From assembly GCA_035293965.1 (NCBI GenBank), contig DATGLW010000123.1, positions 1-10,183 on the forward strand: 10,183 nucleotides of DNA, given 5' to 3'. The stretch is from DATGLW01 sp035293965. Its GTDB lineage: Bacteria; Actinomycetota; Acidimicrobiia; Acidimicrobiales; RAAP-2. Positions within the stretch are counted from its first letter, which is position 1. Every line of letters starts with the position of its first letter. Below the pieces are notes generated by a model that saw only the letters and a program-made list of their open reading frames with translations, searched no databases and was not told where the DNA came from. This document shows, in pieces, positions 1-5,042 of this stretch. The translations under genes and the position numbers were made by a program.

Positions 1-111
1 GCATGGCGAATCGAGTACAACATGGAGCGGCCCCACGGCTCGCTCGGCTGGCGATCGCCGGCCGAGTTCGCCGAAGAGTGGCTCAGCAGATACCAGCTAC
101 AGCTCGCATAG
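1..111 (+). CDS. IS3-family transposase (OrfB), C-terminal fragment
   Basis: Frame 1 is open from the window edge to a TAG at 109-111 and gives 36 residues. The stretch WRIEYNMERPHGSLGWRSP followed by AEFAEEW is the hallmark tail of the rve/DDE integrase core of IS3-family OrfB proteins, where the usual form is W..dYN..RPHsSLgy.tPaeFa. The catalytic DDE residues themselves lie to the left of the window. The protein would catalyse transposition of the element by cutting and joining DNA. The subgroup cannot be fixed from the tail, although an IS407/IS51-like member is plausible. Its last codons overlap, antisense, the chimeric end of the interrupted DUF222 frame (97-111). Confidence 0.85.
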   Translation, partial: AWRIEYNMERPHGSLGWRSPAEFAEEWLSRYQLQLA

Positions 112-140
112 CGCGTGGACCATCAAGCGGGGTCCGGTCA
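1..140 (+). mobile_element. IS3-family insertion sequence, right end (partial)
   Basis: The segment holds the last codons of an IS3-type transposase followed by 29 nt of non-coding end sequence. Read inward from position 140 on the minus strand it begins TGACCGGACCCC. This has the TG...CA terminal dinucleotides and C-rich inner part usual for IS3-family terminal inverted repeats. Just past 140 the minus-strand DUF222 reading frame resumes family-like sequence, which puts the junction at or within a few bases of 140. The left end, the other inverted repeat and the target duplication (3-4 bp expected, here probably starting at 141 with cgt/cgtc) lie outside the window, so the exact boundary is inferred. 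Confidence 0.72.
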
Positions 141-633
141 CGTCCCTCGATGCAGCATCGTCCTGCCCGAGGGTCGTCCATCGCGCCCGCTCGGCTTCGC
201 GCCGCAGGGACGCGAAGCTGCCGCTGCGGGCAGTCTCCAGCAGGGCCGGGATGGCAGATGGGGCCACAGCCCCCGCGTCAGCGATCTCCGCGACCTGTGA
301 GCCCGAGAGGGTGCCCTCGATGAACGCCTCGCGGACCTCGGGCAGATCCTCGAGGTGGCGGGCAGTGTGCAAGACGGCGCGGGCATGGCCTCGCGGCTCA
401 CCAGCGACGTCGGACAGCCAATCCCCGGCATCGCGGTGACCGGTGCCCGCGTAGGTGCCTGACTCCTCCACGCGGCGTGCGAAGAGGGCCTTGCCCGCAG
501 CGCCCGCCCGCTCCAAGTCGACGAAGAGGCGAACCAATTCGACTGCCACAGGGCCGGTCACGGTCGCGGGATCGCACGTGGTCAGGAGCGACCGGACTCG
601 CTCCAGAAGCTGACGGACCTCGGCAACGAACAT
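97..633 (-). pseudogene. DUF222 / 13E12-repeat family protein, truncated by IS insertion
   Basis: This is the N-terminal part of a DUF222 (13E12 repeat) protein. These proteins usually have an N-terminal helical DUF222 domain and a C-terminal HNH nuclease motif; their function is poorly known. Family-like stretches are LFARRVEESGTYAGTGHRDA, DWLSDVAGEPRGHARAVL, then TARHLEDLPEVREAFIEGTL and SGSQVAEIADAG, covering about residues 49-128. Only 178 residues remain, where intact members usually exceed 300, and no HNH motif is present. The frame crosses the IS3 end near 140, so the last 13-14 residues (TGPRLMVHALCEL) and the stop are encoded by the IS. The ATG at 631-633 has no Shine-Dalgarno site but lies 7 nt after a TAAGCT -10-like box, so a leaderless mRNA is plausible. 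The start codon is inside a LexA box. The product is probably non-functional. Confidence 0.82.
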
Positions 634-641
634 GTGTTCGA
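626..641 (-). promoter_or_regulatory. LexA (SOS) box overlapping the DUF222 start codon
   Basis: The plus strand reads A-CGAAC-ATGT-GTTCG-A at 626-641. This matches 15 of 16 positions of the actinobacterial/mycobacterial SOS box TCGAAC-N4-GTTCGA, and all ten core positions CGAAC/GTTCG. LexA bound here would cover the start codon (631-633) and the predicted transcription start, which is a typical repressing position. DNA damage, through RecA-stimulated LexA cleavage, would then induce the gene. 13E12-family genes in Mycobacterium tuberculosis are known to include LexA-controlled members, so the box fits the gene family. The match is read directly; binding is inferred. Confidence 0.8.
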
Positions 642-646
642 GCTTA
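641..646 (-). promoter_or_regulatory. Putative -10 element of the DUF222 gene (leaderless promoter)
   Basis: On the minus strand TAAGCT fits TANNNT and ends 7 nt before the ATG at 633. This spacing would put the transcription start at or next to the A of the start codon, giving a leaderless transcript as is common in actinobacteria. No convincing -35 hexamer is seen 16-18 nt upstream. The element abuts and overlaps the LexA box by one base, consistent with repression by occlusion. Confidence 0.4.
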
Positions 647-730
647 CAATGGGGGTGTCACAGGTTCGCCGGGGCTGAGCCCGTCGAAAGTTTGCGGCGC
701 CGGGAGGTCACGGTTCGTCGATGGTCGGGC

Positions 731-899
731 CGGCGGGAGGCGTGCCCAGGCACGCAACGCGTGTGCCCAGGCAGGCGGGCGAGGCGTGCCCAGGCAGGCG
801 GGCGAGGCGTGCCCAGGCTGGCGGGAGGCGTGCCCAGGCACGCAACCGGAATCCTGCCCAGGCACGCAACGCGTGTGCCCAGGCCGGCGGGAGGCGTGG
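731..899. repeat. Degenerate tandem array, about 22-bp period, core TGCCCAGG (7 copies)
   Basis: The octamer TGCCCAGG starts at 743, 764, 787, 810, 831, 855 and 876, so the steps are 21, 23, 23, 21, 24 and 21 bp, close to two helical turns. Between the cores the sequence alternates between GGCGGG(A/C)GGCG and CACGCAACGCG types. A 30-bp block is exactly repeated at 743-772 and 855-884, which points to segmental duplication inside the array. Several copies form the inverted repeat GCGTGCC-CA-GGCACGC. No reading frame across it looks like a protein: the frames give only periodic CPGTQ/PGRR-type strings. The array lies between the DUF222 promoter region (642-730, where I see nothing further) and the 3' end of the acyl-CoA ligase operon. 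Confidence 0.85.
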
Positions 900-941
900 C
901 GGGCCAGCGGGGCCGAGCCCGCGGCCCGGGCCGCCGGCAGT

Positions 942-1006
942 GCCAGACTGGCCCGGCGCCAGACTGGCCCGGCGCCAGACTGGCCCGGCCTCAGACTGGC
1001 CCGGGC
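942..1006. repeat. Tandem array, 16-bp unit CAGACTGGCCCGGCGC, 4 copies
   Basis: The units start at 944, 960, 976 and 992 with an exact 16-bp step. The first three share CAGACTGGCCCGG, with GGCGC completing the junctions; the fourth copy is preceded by CT instead of GC. Each unit with its flank contains the short inverted repeat GCCAG-A-CTGGC. The fourth copy overlaps the end of the minus-strand 75-codon gene: its stop codon (991-993, tca on the plus strand) exists because of the base changes in that copy. The stretch between the two arrays (900-941) is GC-rich and shows nothing else. Confidence 0.9.
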
Positions 1007-1218
1007 GGAGCGGTCAGGAGCGCCGCAGCCCTCTCGACCGACCGGCGGGCCCTGGTGATCCGCCGTTCCAGCATGGCGGTGGACGCGGCGGCGACAGGGT
1101 CGTCCTCGTCGAGGGCCAGGCGGAGGCGGTCGAGGGCGAGGTCGGTCAGCTGCTCAGCGACGTCGAGCAGCTGCGCGGCCAGCCGCTCGAGGTCGGCATC
1201 GATGCCGGGTTCGGGCAC
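991..1218 (-). CDS. Small helical protein of unknown function, 75 aa
   Basis: I do not recognise this protein. It starts at a GTG (1216-1218), 9 nt after the stop of the acyl-CoA ligase on the same strand, so it is probably the last gene of that operon. No good Shine-Dalgarno site precedes it, and translational coupling to the upstream gene would fit. Two amphipathic helices are predictable by eye, about residues 8-37 (DLERLAAQLLDVAEQLTDLA and on) and 42-69 (AAASTAMLERRITRARRSVE and on). They are rich in Ala, Leu, Arg, Asp and Glu with heptad-like spacing, so a small coiled-coil or helical hairpin is likely. There is no signal peptide, membrane segment or cysteine. The C-terminal TAPPGPV and the stop fall in the 16-bp tandem array, so the tail may be repeat-derived. 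It is coding by position and composition, without a family match. Confidence 0.6.
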   Translation of the reverse strand: MPEPGIDADLERLAAQLLDVAEQLTDLALDRLRLALDEDDPVAAASTAMLERRITRARRSVERAAALLTAPPGPV

Positions 1219-1227
1219 GTGCAGGGC

Positions 1228-2865
1228 TCAACCGTTCCCGGTCGCCGCAGATGCGACGTCGATCGTCACGACGTCGATCTTGTCCTGAGCGTGGTCGGCG
1301 CGTAGCGCCTTCTTGTCGAACTTCCCAACCGAGGTCTTCGGGATCTCAGACAGGAACGCCCACCGCTCCGGCAGCCACCAGCGGGCCACCTTCCCTTCGA
1401 GGAAGGACACCAATTCTTCGATGGTCGGCGACCTACCTGGGACGGGCACCACGCAGACGAGGGGCCGCTCCTGCCAGCGTGCGTCCGGAACGGCGATGAC
1501 CGCTGCTTCGAGCACGTCGGGATGCGCCATGACCAGCCCCTCCAGCTCTACCGACGAGATCCATTCGCCGCCGGACTTGATGACATCCTTGGTGCGGTCG
1601 GTGATCTGCATGTAGCCGTCCTCGTCCAGGGTGCCGACGTCGCCCGTCCGGAGCCACCCATCGTGAAAGCGGTTGGGGTCATCGTCGTGGTAGTAGGACG
1701 CGGTCACCCATGGGCCTCGGATCTCGAACTCGCCGACCGACGCGCCATCGTTGGGCAGGATCTCGCCTTCGAGCCCGACGACTCGCAGCTCGAGGCCCGG
1801 CAGCACCCGCCCGGTCTTGACGCGGTAGTCCATCTCCGCCGAAGGGTCGCAGCCGGCCGGCGGAAGGGCGACGGCACCGAGTGGGCTCGTTTCGGTCATG
1901 CCCCAGCCCTGCACGAGCCGCACGCCGAGGCGGTCGAAGGCTTCGAACAAGGCTCGTGGCGTCGCCGAGCCGCCTGAGGTGACCGTTCGAAGTGAGGAGA
2001 GGTCGGCACCGTCCGCCGCGGCCGCTCGGAGCACCTCGTTCCAGATGGTCGGCACGCCGCATGCGTTGGTGACCTTCTGCTCGGCAATGATCCGGACCAG
2101 GTTCTCGCCCTGCAGAAGATGCTGAGGAAAGACGAGGTCGGCGCCGACCATCCACGCCGAGTACGGCACGCCCCACGCGTTGGCATGGAACATGGGCACC
2201 ACGACGAGGATCCTGTCGCCCTCGGCCAAGCCGATGGCTGCGGTCGAGATGCCGACCATGGTGTGCAGGAACACGGAGCGGTGGCTGTACACGACGCCCT
2301 TGGGGTTGCCGGTGGTGCCGCTCGTGTAGCACATGGAGGCCGCGTCGTGCTCGCCGAGCGCCGGCCACTCACGGCCGGGCTCCTCAGCGCTCAGGATCTC
2401 TTCGTAGAGCAACGTGTCGCCCAGCGACGACGCGTCTCCTTCGCCGGAGACGATCACCGTGCGGACCGTCTTCAGCTCGTCGCGGATTCGAGCCAGCACC
2501 GGGGCGAGTGAGGCGTCCACGATGATGACCCTGTCGTCGGCGTGGTTGATGATGTACACGAGCTGCTCGGGGAAGAGCCGGACGTTCAGCGTGTGCAGGA
2601 CTGCGCCCATCGAGGGCACGGCGAGGTACGCCTCGAGGTGGGCCTGGTTGTTCCACGAGAAGGTGGCCACCCGGTCACCGGCTCGCACCCCCAGGCGCTC
2701 GAGCGCGTTGGCCAGCTGCTCGGCTCGGCGCGCCACCTCCGCGAACGTCGCCACCTTGTAGCCGTCGCGTTCCGTCGTGACCACCTTCCGACGGCCGTGC
2801 ACCGCCTGGCCGTGGCGGACGATCGTGCTGACCAGCAGCGGCGACTCTTGCATCGTGCTCCGCAT
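1228..2865 (-). CDS. AMP-forming fatty acyl-CoA ligase (FadD-like, ANL superfamily)
   Basis: The enzyme activates a fatty acid with ATP to acyl-AMP and transfers the acyl group to CoA, in the cytosol. The 545-residue length is normal for the family. All core motifs are present: P-loop YTSGTTGNPKG (180-190), GWGMTETSPLG (320-330), GWLRTGD (403-409), the hinge ITDRTKDVIKSGGEWIS (421-437), and the A10 lysine in PKTSVGKFDKK (catalytic K515). The N-terminus MRSTMQESPLLVSTIVRHG resembles medium-/long-chain ligases. I chose the ATG at 2863-2865 because AGGGGG stands 4 nt upstream. An in-frame ATG at 2892 and TTG at 2907 would add 9 or 14 residues but lack a ribosome site. The chain-length specificity cannot be read from sequence. 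The gene heads an apparent two-gene operon with the 75-aa protein. Confidence 0.93.
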   Translation of the reverse strand: MRSTMQESPLLVSTIVRHGQAVHGRRKVVTTERDGYKVATFAEVARRAEQLANALERLGVRAGDRVATFSWNNQAHLEAYLAVPSMGAVLHTLNVRLFPEQLVYIINHADDRVIIVDASLAPVLARIRDELKTVRTVIVSGEGDASSLGDTLLYEEILSAEEPGREWPALGEHDAASMCYTSGTTGNPKGVVYSHRSVFLHTMVGISTAAIGLAEGDRILVVVPMFHANAWGVPYSAWMVGADLVFPQHLLQGENLVRIIAEQKVTNACGVPTIWNEVLRAAAADGADLSSLRTVTSGGSATPRALFEAFDRLGVRLVQGWGMTETSPLGAVALPPAGCDPSAEMDYRVKTGRVLPGLELRVVGLEGEILPNDGASVGEFEIRGPWVTASYYHDDDPNRFHDGWLRTGDVGTLDEDGYMQITDRTKDVIKSGGEWISSVELEGLVMAHPDVLEAAVIAVPDARWQERPLVCVVPVPGRSPTIEELVSFLEGKVARWWLPERWAFLSEIPKTSVGKFDKKALRADHAQDKIDVVTIDVASAATGNG

Positions 2866-2869
2866 CCGT

Positions 2870-2875
2870 CCCCCT
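2870..2875 (-). promoter_or_regulatory. Ribosome binding site that decides the acyl-CoA ligase start
   Basis: AGGGGG on the minus strand lies 4 nt before the ATG at 2863-2865. No comparable purine run precedes the upstream in-frame ATG (2892) or TTG (2907). A TACGCT -10-like box at 2910-2915 would also place transcription initiation close to or downstream of the TTG. Both points favour the shorter protein. Confidence 0.55.
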
Positions 2876-2952
2876 GGCACGTCGTGCTCCATGACGCCGT
2901 CTGCCAACCAGCGTAACGCGCGCCCTCGCGACGCCAGCGAGGCTCGAAGCCC

Positions 2953-2966
2953 CGACCGTTCGGTCG
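2953..2966. promoter_or_regulatory. Perfect palindrome CGACCG-TT-CGGTCG, candidate TetR-family operator
   Basis: There are two 6-bp arms with a 2-bp centre in the 188-bp spacer between the divergent acyl-CoA ligase and cell-wall hydrolase genes. It lies 87 nt from each start codon (2865 and 3054). Short palindromes of the ACCG/CGGT type are common operators of actinobacterial TetR-family repressors, including those that control fatty-acid activation genes. No regulator gene lies in the window, so the protein that binds is unknown. The rest of the spacer shows only weak -10-like hexamers (TACGCT at 2910-2915 on the minus strand, TATTCG at 2973-2978 on the plus strand). Confidence 0.5.
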
Positions 2967-3053
2967 CGTGCGTATTCGAGCAGCAGCCGACGCCCGCCGC
3001 GCCGCCCCGCCAGCGCGGCCGGTGCCAGGCGGCAGGTAGGCGGGCACGAGCTG

Positions 3054-3992
3054 GTGCGACGTGCCGCTGCGGTGGTCGCAGCCTTCCTGGTGGCGACGGC
3101 CCTGCTCGGGGGCAGCGCCGCCGTGCTCAGCGAGAGCTTGTCGAGTGCGCGGGCCGATCCCGGCGCGGCTGGCGCAGGCATCGTGCTCGCGCCAACGGTG
3201 GGCGCACCTGGCGGCACCGGTGGTCCCGCCGTGCCGCCGGACTGGGAGGCCCTCGACCAACGGGCTGCCGCAGCGGCCTGCCCCGGCCTGCCATGGGCGG
3301 TCCTGGCAGCCATCGGCAGGGTGGAGAGCGACAGCGGCCGGGCCGTGGCGCCCGGCGTGTGGTCGGGTGCCAATGCCGCCGGAGCCGAGGGACCGATGCA
3401 GTTCGAGCCCGGGACCTTCGCGGCTTATGGCATCGCCGGGCCCGGCGGTGCCGCGCCACCGTCGCCCTACGACCCGGTCGACGCGGTCTACACGGCAGCG
3501 CGCCTGCTCTGCGCCGATGGCGGGTCGACTCAAGCGGGGCTACAGGGAGCCATCTTCGACTACGACCACTCGACGACGTACGTGGAGACCGTGCTCGTAC
3601 TGGCCCTGGCCATCGGGTCCGACCCCGCCTTGCGGTCGCCTCCCGCTGACGTGGTGGCGTTCGCCGCCGCCCAGCTCGGCGACCCCTACCGGTGGGGTGG
3701 CACCGGGGCCGGTGGGTTCGACTGCTCAGGGCTCGCACAGGCCGCTGAGCGGGCGGCGGGCGTCGTCGTCCCACGCGTGGCGCAGGCGCAGTTCGACGCT
3801 GGTCCCGCCATACCGCCAGGCGAGGACCCCGAACCCGGCGATCTCCTGTTCTTCGGTGCGTCGCCCCGTGCCGTCGGGCACGTCGGCATCTACGTCGGGG
3901 CCGGGATGATGATCGACGCGCCGCACAGCGGGGCTTCAGTGCGCCTCGAAGCACCCTGGGGAGACTTCGTGGGTGCCACCCGGCCCTCCTGA
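3054..3992 (+). CDS. Secreted bifunctional peptidoglycan hydrolase: lytic transglycosylase plus NlpC/P60
   Basis: The 312-residue protein begins (GTG) with a signal peptide: MRRAAAVVAAFLVATALLGG and a likely cleavage after SARA (about residue 34). A lysozyme-like SLT domain spans about 65-190, with the catalytic-type glutamate E91 in IGRVESDSGR and the GPMQFEPGTF motif (113-122). An NlpC/P60 domain spans about 197-312, with Cys224 in FDCSGL, His276 in GHVGIYVG and His291 in DAPHSG, so the Cys-His-His triad is complete. It would cut glycan strands and peptide stems of peptidoglycan outside the membrane. The same domain order is found in conjugation-associated hydrolases, but no conjugation genes are visible, so a housekeeping cell-wall remodelling role is more likely. 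The ribosome site is weak: GAG 3 nt upstream and AGGTAGG farther away. Confidence 0.92.
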   Translation: MRRAAAVVAAFLVATALLGGSAAVLSESLSSARADPGAAGAGIVLAPTVGAPGGTGGPAVPPDWEALDQRAAAAACPGLPWAVLAAIGRVESDSGRAVAPGVWSGANAAGAEGPMQFEPGTFAAYGIAGPGGAAPPSPYDPVDAVYTAARLLCADGGSTQAGLQGAIFDYDHSTTYVETVLVLALAIGSDPALRSPPADVVAFAAAQLGDPYRWGGTGAGGFDCSGLAQAAERAAGVVVPRVAQAQFDAGPAIPPGEDPEPGDLLFFGASPRAVGHVGIYVGAGMMIDAPHSGASVRLEAPWGDFVGATRPS

Positions 3993-4054
3993 AGCACGCG
4001 AGACGCCATTGCCTCCACCGACCCGTGGCAGCCGAGCATACGTCGCGTCCACAA

Positions 4055-4082
4055 CCTGGTGTTCGAGGGAGCGCCCACCAGG
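4055..4082. terminator. Weak inverted repeat between convergent genes
   Basis: CCTGGTG (4055-4061) and CACCAGG (4076-4082) are exact inverted copies with a 14-nt loop, placed in the 121-bp gap between the convergent hydrolase and isomerase genes. A transcript from either side could form the 7-bp stem. There is no T-run on either side and the loop is long, so it is a poor intrinsic terminator; position is the main argument. The rest of the gap shows nothing. Confidence 0.25.
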
Positions 4083-4113
4083 AGGGTCCCGCGAAGCGCT
4101 GACTCGGGGGGCG

Positions 4114-4842
4114 TCAGTACCGGAGACCGTCGCGGAATGCCCGGAGCAGCGCGACGTCACCGAGCACCTCGCCCCCATCCGAGCGGCCGGCCAGGTTCAA
4201 CAGCAGGTCCGAAGCCGGCCCCCGCAGCGCCACGTCGCCTCGGGCGTGCTCGCGCCTGGTGGTGAGGCTCGGCAGGTCGACCAGCCACTCACCCTGGGCG
4301 TCGGTGCAGTGGACGTGCAGGGAGCCGGCGAGCCCCTTGGGGGGTCGCCTGGGCACCATGACCGTCAGCAGCTCGTCGATGCCGTCGGACGCCAGGTGCG
4401 CGTCGAGAGGCCGGGCGCGCCGTGCAGCGTTCGCCGCGTCCCAGGCATGCATGGCAGTTTCGTGGGCCATCCGGCGGAACCAGAACGAGGCGACCGGCTG
4501 CTGGTCTGCGAAGTTCCAGACGGGTGCCGACGGACCCCGGTCGGCGAGGACGCGGGCCAGCTCCTGCACTCGACCGTCGAACCACGCAACGAGGTCATCG
4601 TCGCCGTCGGGCGGCTCGCCGCCCGTCGCCGACACCACGGCGTCGATCGGTACGTACGCAGTGGCAGCGGTGGCGACGAGGTGCGTCACCCAGGAGTGGA
4701 CCGTGCCCACATGGCGGAGCAGGGAACGAAGGTCCCATGCCGGGCACGTCGGGACCGGCGCGTCCAGGCCGACCGCGGCCACCGCGTCGGTCGCCGTGGC
4801 CGCGGACGTGGCCAGCGTCGACAAGAGCTCGTCGGGTTCCAT
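4114..4842 (-). CDS. Mycothiol-dependent maleylpyruvate isomerase-family enzyme (MDMPI/DinB fold)
   Basis: The 242-residue protein shows the MDMPI N-terminal domain: TCPAWDLRSLLRHVGTVHSW (32-51) with the metal-ligand type His44, and HETAMHAWDA (127-136) with Glu128 and His132. Together these make the H/E/H zinc site known from the family. The MDMPI C-terminal domain follows (about 165-240, ending in DVALLRAFRDGL). Family members use mycothiol as cofactor or cosubstrate for isomerisation, detoxification or transfer reactions. The substrate here is unknown, and true maleylpyruvate isomerase activity should not be assumed because no gentisate-pathway genes are nearby. The ATG at 4840-4842 was chosen because GAGGAGAGG precedes it by 4 nt. 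The frame stays open another 57 codons upstream, through the repeat array, but that part is low-complexity and not family-like. Confidence 0.87.
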   Translation of the reverse strand: MEPDELLSTLATSAATATDAVAAVGLDAPVPTCPAWDLRSLLRHVGTVHSWVTHLVATAATAYVPIDAVVSATGGEPPDGDDDLVAWFDGRVQELARVLADRGPSAPVWNFADQQPVASFWFRRMAHETAMHAWDAANAARRARPLDAHLASDGIDELLTVMVPRRPPKGLAGSLHVHCTDAQGEWLVDLPSLTTRREHARGDVALRGPASDLLLNLAGRSDGGEVLGDVALLRAFRDGLRY

Positions 4843-4846
4843 GTCG

Positions 4847-4855
4847 CCTCTCCTC
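4847..4855 (-). promoter_or_regulatory. Strong ribosome binding site fixing the MDMPI-family start
   Basis: GAGGAGAGG lies 4 nt upstream of the ATG at 4840-4842, with the GGAG core 7-8 nt from the start codon. It excludes the longer in-frame start at 5013, which would translate the tandem array at 4901-4968 as repeated EQPARGTAGP-like residues. Confidence 0.75.
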
Positions 4856-4900
4856 GTACGGTCCGATCGTGGTGACAGTGTGATCCTGGTAGTAGAAGGT

Positions 4901-4968
4901 GCTGTTCCTCGGGCCGGCTGTTCCTCGGGCCCGGCTGTTCCTCGGGCCGGCTGTTCCCTCGGGCCCGG
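4901..4968. repeat. Tandem array, 16/17-bp unit GCTGTTCCTCGGGCC(C)G, 4 copies
   Basis: Units start at 4901, 4917, 4934 and 4950, with steps of 16, 17 and 16 bp. They alternate between GGGCCG and GGGCCCG endings, and the last copy has one extra C in the TTCC run. Neighbouring units form inverted repeats CCGGC/GCCGG around the 10-nt TGTTCCTCGG loop. The array lies in the 200-bp gap between pgi (stop at 5043) and the next minus-strand gene (start 4842), 74 bp from the pgi stop. The segment 4969-5042 is GC-rich without a clear hairpin. The segment 4856-4900 holds the likely leader of the MDMPI-family gene, with no clear promoter. Confidence 0.88.
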
Positions 4969-5042
4969 TTGCGGCGGCCGACGTGCGGTGGCCCGCGTGC
5001 GGCGGCGGACCACTCCCGGCCCCCTCTCGGCTGTCTCTCACT

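Noticed and set aside
477..1288. Long plus-strand open frames across the repeat arrays (477-1058, 632-1288, 721-1305)
   Set aside because: They translate the tandem repeats into periodic Cys/Pro/Gly/Arg strings, begin antisense to the DUF222 gene and end antisense to the acyl-CoA ligase, and contain no domain. They are open because of high GC content.
2586..3533. 315-codon minus-strand open frame crossing the divergent spacer
   Set aside because: It overlaps the start of the acyl-CoA ligase in another frame and the hydrolase gene antisense, with an Arg-rich composition and no motif.
4843..5013. Longer N-terminus for the MDMPI-family protein, starting at 5013
   Set aside because: The extra 57 residues are repeat-encoded and low-complexity, while a strong ribosome site sits directly before the ATG at 4842.
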